Positions 1 through 6,829 of a DNA stretch of 15,381 nt are shown here, piece by piece. The DNA is taken from assembly GCA_903834675.1 (NCBI GenBank), contig CAILKC010000938.1:1-15381 (forward strand), read 5' to 3'. This DNA comes from an uncultured Victivallales bacterium (GTDB lineage: Bacteria > Verrucomicrobiota > Lentisphaeria > Oligosphaerales > JAFGRS01). The position numbers were made by a program, and so were the translations under genes. Under the pieces are notes generated by a model. It saw nothing but the letters and a program-made list of their open reading frames with translations, was not told where the DNA came from and made no database searches. Numbering within the stretch: position 1 is the first letter of the stretch; the number at the start of each line of letters is the position of its first letter.

Positions 1-3
1 ATA

Positions 4-22
4 CCCAGGCCGCTGGCCTGGG
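4..22. repeat. Perfect 8-bp inverted repeat (hairpin)
   Basis: CCCAGGCC at 4-11 pairs exactly with GGCCTGGG at 15-22 across the 3-nt loop GCT. No T-run follows on either strand. It could be the stem of a terminator for a gene ending just left of the window, or part of the dispersed intergenic DNA. Confidence 0.5.
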
Positions 23-140
23 CTGAGGGATGCCGACCCTTTGGGCCTCGGAACCAACGGCGCAATAGCCCCCGTGATGCCGCCGCCGCGGCCACGCCGA
101 TTCGACAGGCTCACGGTCTGCGACAGGGCCGCCCTCCAGG

Positions 141-166
141 CGATCCGGCGCGTCCCGGCCGGATCG
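141..166. repeat. Perfect 9-bp inverted repeat (hairpin)
   Basis: CGATCCGGC at 141-149 pairs with GCCGGATCG at 158-166 around an 8-nt loop. It is the strongest of four or five hairpins between 1 and 310. No coding frame explains it, and its role is unknown. Confidence 0.5.
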
Positions 167-232
167 GAAGGGGAACCGCGTCGGCAAGTCTCCTTCTGGT
201 ATGTCCGGCCACAGCCGGAGGCACTGCTGAAC

Positions 233-280
233 CCTGAACTCCGGGACCTGAGGTGTCACCACCTACGGAACTGACCTGCG
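233..280 (-). repeat. Dispersed 48-bp repeat, copy 1 (inverted relative to copy 2)
   Basis: The minus strand of 233-280 matches the plus strand of 15241-15288 at 46 of 48 positions. The first 37 bases are identical (244-280 against 15241-15277), and the mismatches are at 243 and 240. The core contains a small dyad AGGTG-TCAC-CACCT (251-264). Beyond the match the flanks diverge, so this is a discrete element rather than a larger duplication. It lies between the window edge and the first gene, outside any believable coding frame. Confidence 0.85.
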
Positions 281-338
281 CCCCCCAACGGCATCCCGGC
301 GGTTGCCGTAGGCTGATTCCCGGTCTACGTTGCTGAAC

Positions 339-893
339 ATGAATGGCACGGCGGACAAAGACCGCACTCCGGGCGACCACTGGTGGCGGGCGGCTCTGCG
401 GCTGGCGTCGGCTGCCTGCTACGCCGTGGATGTACGCCTGAGCCGGTTTGTGCAGCAGTGGCGCGATGGCCGTGCGGCCTATGAACTGCGTGGCCAATGC
501 ACCCACTGCGGCGCCTGTTGCGTCACCCCGACGGTGGCCTTGCCGGTAGTGATGTACCGTATTCCCACCATCCGTCGCCTGGTCAACGCCTGGCATCGGC
601 ACGTCAACCTGTTTGAACTGCTCGAGGACAACCGGCGCGAGCACCTGCTGGTCTTCCGCTGCCCACACCATGACCCCCATCTCCAGCGCTGTCGTTGTTA
701 CCGGAGTCGGCCTGGGATGTGCCGTGATTACCCCCAGAGCCTGGTGCTGTCCGCCAACCCCGAGTTCTTCGAGTCGTGTGGTTACTATGCCCACTATCGC
801 AACGCCGAAGCGATGCGGGAGGCCCTGGCCGACCTGGACCTGCCGCCCGACAAACGGGCGGAGTTAGAGAAACGCCTGCACCTGCAGGAATGA
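339..893 (+). CDS. CxxCxxCC (YkgJ-type) zinc/iron-chelating protein
   Basis: The protein has 184 residues from the ATG at 339; a TTG at 330 would add three. It belongs to the small cysteine-cluster family (PF03692), whose members are thought to bind zinc or an iron-sulfur centre and whose exact roles are mostly unknown. Counting from the ATG, the hallmark CTHCGACC lies at about residues 54-61. The downstream half, CPHHDPHLQRCRCYRSRPGMCRDYP (written here as CPHH...CRCYRSRPGMCRDYP), carries the remaining conserved cysteines. The N-terminal 45 residues are basic and poorly conserved-looking, with no clear signal peptide. No good Shine-Dalgarno precedes either start. The stop codon overlaps an in-frame ATG of the next gene, so the two are probably co-transcribed. 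The family assignment is firm, but the function is not predictable. Confidence 0.85.
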   Translation: MNGTADKDRTPGDHWWRAALRLASAACYAVDVRLSRFVQQWRDGRAAYELRGQCTHCGACCVTPTVALPVVMYRIPTIRRLVNAWHRHVNLFELLEDNRREHLLVFRCPHHDPHLQRCRCYRSRPGMCRDYPQSLVLSANPEFFESCGYYAHYRNAEAMREALADLDLPPDKRAELEKRLHLQE

Positions 894-897
894 GGAG
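892..897 (+). promoter_or_regulatory. Shine-Dalgarno GAGGAG deciding the M14 peptidase start
   Basis: GAGGAG lies 10 nt before the ATG at 908 and overlaps the stop codon of the preceding gene. The alternative ATG at 890 has AGGA directly abutting it with no spacer, so the start at 908 is preferred. Confidence 0.5.
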
Positions 898-907
898 TGA
901 TGACGCG

Positions 908-2569
908 ATGCCTGCCCAACGCCTGCCCACCCTGCCCTTTGACCACTTCCTGACCCACGCCGAGGTCAGCGATTTCGTGCAGGCCCTCGCCCAGGCTGCT
1001 CCGGACTTGGTCGAGCTCAGCTGCATCGGGCGCTCGCGCGAGGGGCGCGAGGTGCATCTGCTGACCGTGACCGATTTCTCGACCGGCCCCGCGGCGGAGA
1101 AGCCGGCGTATCTGATCCACGGCAATATCCACGCGGCCGAACTCTCCGGCACCCATGCCGCGCTCTACACGGCTCGACAGCTCGTCCAGGACCAGCGCCG
1201 AAATGCCAGCGAACTCCTGCGGACCGCCTGCTTCTACATCGTTCCCCGGCTGAACCCGGACGGCGCCGAATTCGTGGTCACCACCTCGGGCTCCTGCCGC
1301 AGCCGTACCGACCGCTCTACCCTGGTCCCCAACACGCTGTACCAGCAGGACATCGATGGCAACGGCCTGCTCCTCGACCTACGCCAGGAGCACCCCGACG
1401 GCCGCTTCGCCATCGACCCTGCCGAGCCGCGACTGCTGGTCCAACGTACCCATCTGAGCAAACCGCCGTTCTACCGCGTCTTTCCAGAGGGTCTCATTCA
1501 TCAATGGGATGGCAGCGACAGCATCGCGGTCGAGGGGCGCAGCTTCGACTGGAACCGCAACTGGTCGTACGACTGGCGGCCCGAGCCCGAGCAGTGGGGG
1601 GCCGGCGACTTTCCCTTTAGCGAACCTGAGATGCGGGCCTTTGCGGAGTTCATCCACGGCCGCCCCAATCTCTTCGCCGTACTGGGCTACCACACCGGTC
1701 CCAATGCGGTGCTCCGGCCACCGTCCACCGGAGCCGACCAAGACCTCGATGGGACCGATCTGGCGGTCATGCAGGAACTCGCCGAAATGGGCTCCACCAT
1801 GACCGGCTTCCCCGTCGTGCCCGTGATCAAGTACCACTACAACCGCCCAGGCCAGAAGGACATCAACCTGCGCGGGCACTTCCACAACTTCGGCTACCAC
1901 CACCTCGGCCTGTATGTGTTCGAGTTTGAGCTGGGAACCCTGGTCAACAGCGCCGGAACGCCAACCCTGGACATCTTCAACACGAAGGACCAGCAGGAGT
2001 ACGAAGCGGTCATGCGCCGGGTGCTCACCTGGTGGGACCAGCAGGACCCGGCAAGGCGCGATCCGGTCTTCCACCCGTGGACGCCCGTGCAGCATCCTCA
2101 ACTGGGCCTGGTCGAGGTCGGCGGCTTCCTGGCGCGCCACCTGGCGGGTCCCACCCTCCCCGAACTCAAGCGCATCGCGGCGGCCACCTACAGATTCACC
2201 CTCGCCCACGCCGCCTACCGGCCCGTACTACGCCTTGAAGACGTGAGCGCGGAGCGGCTTGAGGGGCACGTCTGGCGGGTCCGGGTCCGCGTCGCCAACC
2301 GCGGTCAACTGCCGACCCACATCAGCGTCAAGGGTAAGTCCCTGCGGCGCCTGCAGCCCGTGCGAGTCGAGTTTGCGCCAGGACCTGGCGTAGAGCAGCT
2401 TTCCCGCGAGGGGCACCGCACGCTTGGCCATCTCGGAGCACTGACCGACAGCCGCGTGCTCGAATGGTTCCTGCGGGTCCCGGAGCGAGCCGCGCGGCTG
2501 TGCGAACTGACCGTACACGGCGGCACCGCGGGCACCTGCCGACTCAGCGTCCCTCGCCCAGCGCCATGA
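908..2569 (+). CDS. M14-family zinc carboxypeptidase
   Basis: A 553-residue metallopeptidase of the M14 (carboxypeptidase A-like) family, predicted to cleave C-terminal or side-chain-linked residues from peptides using one zinc ion. All expected active-site elements are visible: the zinc motif HAAE (H75, E78), NPDG at 116-119, the substrate-binding pair in DWNRN (N216, R217), the third zinc ligand in GYHTGP (H262) and the catalytic glutamate in FEFELGT (E341). The catalytic domain covers about residues 10-420. The last 130 residues look beta-rich (LEGHVWRVRVRVANRGQLPTH) and may be an accessory domain. I see no signal peptide, so it is probably cytoplasmic, unlike many secreted M14 enzymes. 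It follows the YkgJ-type gene with almost no gap and converges on lepB with 20 nt between the stop codons. The natural substrate is unknown. Confidence 0.92.
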   Translation: MPAQRLPTLPFDHFLTHAEVSDFVQALAQAAPDLVELSCIGRSREGREVHLLTVTDFSTGPAAEKPAYLIHGNIHAAELSGTHAALYTARQLVQDQRRNASELLRTACFYIVPRLNPDGAEFVVTTSGSCRSRTDRSTLVPNTLYQQDIDGNGLLLDLRQEHPDGRFAIDPAEPRLLVQRTHLSKPPFYRVFPEGLIHQWDGSDSIAVEGRSFDWNRNWSYDWRPEPEQWGAGDFPFSEPEMRAFAEFIHGRPNLFAVLGYHTGPNAVLRPPSTGADQDLDGTDLAVMQELAEMGSTMTGFPVVPVIKYHYNRPGQKDINLRGHFHNFGYHHLGLYVFEFELGTLVNSAGTPTLDIFNTKDQQEYEAVMRRVLTWWDQQDPARRDPVFHPWTPVQHPQLGLVEVGGFLARHLAGPTLPELKRIAAATYRFTLAHAAYRPVLRLEDVSAERLEGHVWRVRVRVANRGQLPTHISVKGKSLRRLQPVRVEFAPGPGVEQLSREGHRTLGHLGALTDSRVLEWFLRVPERAARLCELTVHGGTAGTCRLSVPRPAP

Positions 2570-2589
2570 CCTGCCAACCGAGCTTGCAG

Positions 2590-3882
2590 CTACTCTGTTA
2601 CCGGCGGGATGCGAGGGTCGCGCAGGCGATCGAGGCTGTCGAACGGCAGCGGCTCGACCCGGTCCGCCACCCCCCAACGCCGCGAGAATGGCCACCAGAT
2701 CAGCAGCGGTCGGCCGACCAGGTTCCGCCGCGGTACGGTCTTCCAGAACCGACTGTCCAGACTGAACCCGCTGTTGTCACCGAGCATGAAGTACTCCCTC
2801 GCGGGCACCGTGAAGGTGGCGCCGTTGCCGGTCAGCACCGCCGCCTGGGACATGTGCGTGTAGCCGTGGTAGCCACCCTTCATGCTGTAGATGCGCCTGA
2901 ACCCCTGGGCATCCGCCTCGTTCACTAAACGGAAGTCCGCCGCGCCGGGCTCGCGCACGTACAGCTTGCCGTCACGAATCTCCAGTGTATCGCCGGGCAG
3001 ACCGACCAGGCGCTTGATGTAAAAACGCCCCGCCAAAGGACCGCCATTCTCCCGAAGAATGCCGTCCGTGACGAATACCATGATATCGCCCCGACGCGGC
3101 TCCTGGAACGCTAAATGCGTGCGGTCGACAAAGAGGTGATCGCCCAGTTCAAGGGCGCCTCGCACCAGACTGTCGCCGGACTTCAGCGACGCCCCCAGGC
3201 CGTGCGTCTGCATCAAGTACTTCCGCACGTCATCCGGGGTGCCAGGAACTTTGTAGGTCACCTCCCCGACGTCAACCAGACTCGACGGGAAGAACGGCAG
3301 CGCGGGGCGGGCCGACCGAACCCCAGCCAGGTCGATGTAGCCATCCCCACGCAGGGTGATATCAACGTACCGCCGACTGTAGTTCAGATAGCCGAAGAAG
3401 CGCTTCGCCGGATTCAGTCGCAAGGGTTCCTGGGCGGGCACGAAATGGACCCCGAACAGGGTGGGCTGCATACTTCCAGTGGGAATCTTGAAGGGCTGCA
3501 GGAACAGGGCGCGAATGCCGAACGCCAACCCCAGCGCGACCACCAGCATCTCGAGATTATCGCGCAAGCGCGGCCATGACCGCCCAGGCAAACGGACCTG
3601 CGTTCCATCGCGATAACACTCCAAGCAGGCTTCCGCGGCGTCCACCGTGGTGGCCGGACCGCGAGCCAAACGCAAGGCCGCGATCGCCGCCTCCAAACTG
3701 CCGATACATTCCTGCGGCAAAATGTCGCGATCTTTCCGCAGCACATGCCCGTAATGCTTCTCGATGTCGCGCAGTTCCGCGGCGGCCCGCGCCTTACGCC
3801 GGTAAAAATGGCGCAGAAACGAATGCCCCACAATGAAGTAGAGCAGGAGAAGATCGAGGACCGCAATCAGTGCCAGGTTCAT
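2590..3882 (-). CDS. lepB: Signal peptidase I
   Basis: A 430-residue inner-membrane serine protease that removes signal peptides from exported proteins with a Ser-Lys dyad. Residues 1-20 form the first membrane segment and about 111-130 the second, with a basic cytoplasmic region between them. The nucleophile is S137 in IPTGSMQPTL, the general base is K290 in FYIKRLVGLPGD, and box E is GDNSGFSLDSR (368-378). The Ser-to-Lys distance is 153 residues, against about 55 in the 324-residue E. coli enzyme, because of an insert at about residues 143-245. The ATG at 3882 lies 6 nt after the lepA stop, with GGAG inside the last lepA codons, so translation is probably coupled. lepA-lepB is a conserved pair. 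No terminator is obvious beyond the stop. Confidence 0.96.
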   Translation of the reverse strand: MNLALIAVLDLLLLYFIVGHSFLRHFYRRKARAAAELRDIEKHYGHVLRKDRDILPQECIGSLEAAIAALRLARGPATTVDAAEACLECYRDGTQVRLPGRSWPRLRDNLEMLVVALGLAFGIRALFLQPFKIPTGSMQPTLFGVHFVPAQEPLRLNPAKRFFGYLNYSRRYVDITLRGDGYIDLAGVRSARPALPFFPSSLVDVGEVTYKVPGTPDDVRKYLMQTHGLGASLKSGDSLVRGALELGDHLFVDRTHLAFQEPRRGDIMVFVTDGILRENGGPLAGRFYIKRLVGLPGDTLEIRDGKLYVREPGAADFRLVNEADAQGFRRIYSMKGGYHGYTHMSQAAVLTGNGATFTVPAREYFMLGDNSGFSLDSRFWKTVPRRNLVGRPLLIWWPFSRRWGVADRVEPLPFDSLDRLRDPRIPPVTE

Positions 3883-3888
3883 CCACGC

Positions 3889-5697
3889 TTACTCCGTGGC
3901 CTTGAGCACCGCCACAAACGCTTCCTGCGGAATCTGCACACTGCCGATCTCCTTCATCCGCGCCTTGCCCTCTTTCTGCTTCTCGAGCAGCTTACGCTTG
4001 CGGCTGATGTCGCCGCCATAGCACTTCGACGTCACGTCCTTGCGCAACTGTCGCACGTCCTCGCGAGCCACGATCTTACCCCCCACCGCGCCCTGAATGG
4101 CTATCTTGAACAGGTGCGGCGGAATCACGTCCTTCAGCCGCTTGGCCAGTTGCCGGGCCCGGAACGGAGCGCGGTCGATATGCACGATCGAGGCAAACGC
4201 ATCGATGCCCTCGCCGTTCACCAGGATCTCCAACTTTACCAACGGCCCGGCTTCGTAGCCGTCAGGTTCGTAGTCCATGCTGCCATAGCCGCGAGTAACG
4301 GTCTTGAGCTTATCGTAGAAATCGAGCACGATCTCATGCAGCGGCATCCGCGCCGTCATCATGATATGCCCACGATCCACGCTGTCGGTATGCTGCACCG
4401 CCCCGCGCTTCTCCATGATCAGGTTCATCAGCGCTCCGACATAGCCGACCGGGGCCATGATCTGCACCTTGATCATGGGTTCTTCAATGTGGTCGATCAC
4501 GGTCGGATCCGGCATGTGGATGGGGTTGTGCAGTTCCCGCATGGTGCCGTCACGCATGTAGACATGGTAGACCACGCTGGGGTAGGTCAGGATGATGTCC
4601 ATGTCGTACTCGCGCCGCAGGCGCTCCTGGACAATCTCCATGTGCAGCAAGCCGAGAAAGCCGCAACGGAAACCAGCCCCGAGGGCAACCGAACTCTCGG
4701 GCTGTGAGACAAAGGCGCTGTCGTTGAGCTGTAGCTTGGTGATGTTGAACTTCAGGGCCTCGTAGTCACGCGTGTCGATGGGGTAGATGCCACTGAACAC
4801 CATCGGGTGGACTTTCTGGAAGCCCGGCAACGGCTCCGTGCAGGGATGCCGCGCCAGGGTGATAGTGTCGCCAATGTGTACATCCAAGGGCTCGCGGATC
4901 GACGTGATCAGGTAGCCGACTTGGCCGCTGCTGAGCCCCTCGTCGACCCGCATCTCCGGACAGAAGATGCCCACCTCCTTCACCTCCGACTCCAGTCCCG
5001 TGCTGAACATCCGCACCTTGTCTCCGGCACGGACGGCACCGCTGAGCAGGCGCACGTAGGCCACCACGCCCCGGTAGACATCAAACACCGAATCGAAGAC
5101 CAGGGCGCGCAGGACGTCGTCGCCATGCGCCGCCGGGGCAGGAACACGCGCCACCACCGCCTCCAGCAGTTCGTGGATGCCAAGCCCAGCCTTGGCGCTG
5201 GCCAGCAGGGCCTCCTCGCGCGGAATCGACAAAAGCTCCTCGATCTGGGTCAGGCAGGTGTCCACGTCGGCCGCCGGCAGATCAATCTTGTTGATGACCG
5301 GGATCACAGTCAGGTTCTGACGCATCGCCAGGTTGGCGTTGGCCACCGTCTGCGCCTGTACGCCCTGCGAAGCATCTACCAGGAGCAGCGCGCCTTCACA
5401 GGCCGCCAGGCTGCGGCTGACCTCATAGGAGAAGTCGACGTGTCCAGGAGTGTCGATGAGGTTCAACTGATAGGTCTGACCGTCATCGGCCGGAAAGCTC
5501 ATGCGCACCGGGTGGCACTTGATCGTTATGCCCCGCTCCCGCTCCAAGTCCATGGCATCCAGTACCTGGTCGTGAAAGGTACGCTCATCGATGGTATGCG
5601 TGTGCAACAAGAAACGGTCAGCCAGCGTGCTCTTGCCGTGGTCGATGTGGGCAATGATGCTGAAATTGCGGATGAGATGGTTGGGAAAGTCTGTCAT
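3889..5697 (-). CDS. lepA: Elongation factor 4 (LepA) GTPase
   Basis: A 602-residue translational GTPase that acts on the ribosome, implicated in back-translocation or in initiation and assembly. The G motifs are intact: G1 AHIDHGKST (16-24), G2 within GITIK (56-60), G3 DTPGH (82-86) and G4 NKID (136-139). The LepA-specific C-terminal region ends in KCYGGDISRKRKLLEKQKEGK, as expected. The ATG at 5697 gives the family's normal N-terminus (IRNFSIIAHIDHGKS) and length (E. coli 599). An in-frame TTG at 5733 would add 12 residues and overlap the upstream permease gene; it is less likely, although the only AAGGA-like sequence sits about 18 nt before the ATG. The gene is 22 nt downstream of the permease stop and 6 nt upstream of lepB. 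Confidence 0.97.
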   Translation of the reverse strand: MTDFPNHLIRNFSIIAHIDHGKSTLADRFLLHTHTIDERTFHDQVLDAMDLERERGITIKCHPVRMSFPADDGQTYQLNLIDTPGHVDFSYEVSRSLAACEGALLLVDASQGVQAQTVANANLAMRQNLTVIPVINKIDLPAADVDTCLTQIEELLSIPREEALLASAKAGLGIHELLEAVVARVPAPAAHGDDVLRALVFDSVFDVYRGVVAYVRLLSGAVRAGDKVRMFSTGLESEVKEVGIFCPEMRVDEGLSSGQVGYLITSIREPLDVHIGDTITLARHPCTEPLPGFQKVHPMVFSGIYPIDTRDYEALKFNITKLQLNDSAFVSQPESSVALGAGFRCGFLGLLHMEIVQERLRREYDMDIILTYPSVVYHVYMRDGTMRELHNPIHMPDPTVIDHIEEPMIKVQIMAPVGYVGALMNLIMEKRGAVQHTDSVDRGHIMMTARMPLHEIVLDFYDKLKTVTRGYGSMDYEPDGYEAGPLVKLEILVNGEGIDAFASIVHIDRAPFRARQLAKRLKDVIPPHLFKIAIQGAVGGKIVAREDVRQLRKDVTSKCYGGDISRKRKLLEKQKEGKARMKEIGSVQIPQEAFVAVLKATE

Positions 5698-5719
5698 GAG
5701 TGAATCGCCGGAAATTCCT

Positions 5720-6829
5720 TTAGTGTCTGCCAATCATGGCCAGGGCCCACAACCCTCCCACCTGGTAAACGACATTCGGCAACCACATCAGCAGCTCAGG
5801 GTGCAGGTTGGAGGAACTCCTCAAACTGCTGCTGATGACGATGAAGGCGTAGAAACCCAGGGCGAGAAGCAGCGAGATCAACAGCCCCACGGAGGTCTCG
5901 GAACGGCGCCCCCGCGTGGCAAAGGGTATGCCTACCAGTAGAAAGGCGATGGGGGAGAGCGACATCGACATGCGCATGTGCAACTCAACTTGCAGCGGCG
6001 TGACGTTACCGCCCGCCTGGGACTCAAGATAGATCCGCGCAAACAACATGCCCAGATCCATATGCCTGGGCTTCCGAGCCAACTTCCGCAGCCCCATGCC
6101 CCCGTCACTGCTCAGAGGCAACGTCGTTTCGCGCGCCGCATAGCGCTGCGGCATGCTGGACTCCCCCTTCTCCGGGACCCCCGGGTCAAGCTGGCCGAAG
6201 GTGGCGTCCTGCAAGACCAAATCAAAGGAGCGCCTGGCCGGGTCAGCCCGCACCCGCCCCTGCCGTGCCGTGATCGTCTGCTGTAGCCGCTTTTCCCTGT
6301 CCTGAACCAGAATGTGGATCCCGTACAGAATCTCACCCTCGCGATGATCCACGCGGATATTCAGACCTTCAAGTTCGACAAAATTGTCGCTGTCGGCAAG
6401 CAGCGCTGCCGGGCTGATCGCCGCCTGCTCCCACAAGAGCTGCTCGGCCGCATACCGGCAACGCGGCGCCAGCGTCGTCGTGAACCAGAAAGAGAGAGCG
6501 CTGAGCCCGACACTGAGCAACAAACCAGGCGCAATCACCTGCCATAGGCTGATCCCGCAGGCTTTCATCGCCGTGAGCTCGTTGTCGGCCGCCAGGTGGC
6601 TGAACACCAATACCGTGGCGACCAGCATGGACAAGGGCAGCGTAAAACGCATCATGTCCGGCAGACTCAGCAGCAGGAAGCGCCCCAACACCACCAGCGA
6701 CCCCCCCCGTGACAGCCAGTCGAACACCCGGAAAACATGCCCGGCCGCCATGACGAAGGTCAGCACACCAATGGCCAACAGCACCGTAGTCACCAGCAGT
6801 CTGGCGACATACGCGTTGAGGATTCTCAT
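5720..6829 (-). CDS. LptF/LptG-family LPS export permease
   Basis: A 369-residue protein of the YjgP/YjgQ family (PF03739), the membrane part of the LptB2FG ABC transporter that extracts lipopolysaccharide from the inner membrane. Six membrane segments are visible at roughly residues 11-33, 51-77, 97-120, 289-304, 313-336 and 345-365. They surround a periplasmic beta-jellyroll region at about 140-280. The cytoplasmic coupling stretch DNELTAMKACGISLWQV (82-98) is typical. The ATG at 6829 shares one base with the bamA stop (TGATG), so translation is almost certainly coupled to bamA. An upstream in-frame start at 6889 lies inside bamA and is not favoured. I cannot tell LptF from LptG; the partner subunit and LptB are not in this window. 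Confidence 0.92.
   Translation of the reverse strand: MRILNAYVARLLVTTVLLAIGVLTFVMAAGHVFRVFDWLSRGGSLVVLGRFLLLSLPDMMRFTLPLSMLVATVLVFSHLAADNELTAMKACGISLWQVIAPGLLLSVGLSALSFWFTTTLAPRCRYAAEQLLWEQAAISPAALLADSDNFVELEGLNIRVDHREGEILYGIHILVQDREKRLQQTITARQGRVRADPARRSFDLVLQDATFGQLDPGVPEKGESSMPQRYAARETTLPLSSDGGMGLRKLARKPRHMDLGMLFARIYLESQAGGNVTPLQVELHMRMSMSLSPIAFLLVGIPFATRGRRSETSVGLLISLLLALGFYAFIVISSSLRSSSNLHPELLMWLPNVVYQVGGLWALAMIGRH

Larger units (their letters stand above)
1..338. other. Non-coding leader with several hairpins and a repeat copy
   Basis: I see no convincing gene here. A 77-codon open frame (41-274) runs into the dispersed repeat and has no recognisable motif, so I treat it as chance. The stretch contains perfect inverted repeats at 4-22 (8-bp stem CCCAGGCC, 3-nt loop), 141-166 (9-bp stem CGATCCGGC, 8-nt loop), 204-219 (6-bp stem TCCGGC, CACA loop) and 288-309 (6-bp stem ACGGCA). 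It also holds one copy of the 48-bp repeat at 233-280. None of the hairpins has a T-run that would make it a clear terminator. I see no convincing promoter for the gene that follows. Confidence 0.6.

Noticed and set aside
41..274. 77-codon plus-strand frame near the left edge
   Set aside because: It ends inside the dispersed repeat, crosses several hairpins, and has no ribosome-binding site or known motif.
1379..2209. 276-codon minus-strand frame opposite the M14 peptidase
   Set aside because: It is a shadow of a gene with a full set of catalytic motifs; its own translation shows no recognisable family.
2570..2589. Bidirectional terminator between the convergent peptidase and lepB genes
   Set aside because: Only 20 nt separate the stops and I found nothing beyond a 4-bp AGCT pairing, with no T-run.
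3745..5703. Long plus-strand open frames opposite lepB and lepA (about 300 codons each)
   Set aside because: They lie wholly antisense to clearly identified genes, have His/Arg/Gln-rich compositions typical of shadow frames in GC-rich DNA, and show no domain.
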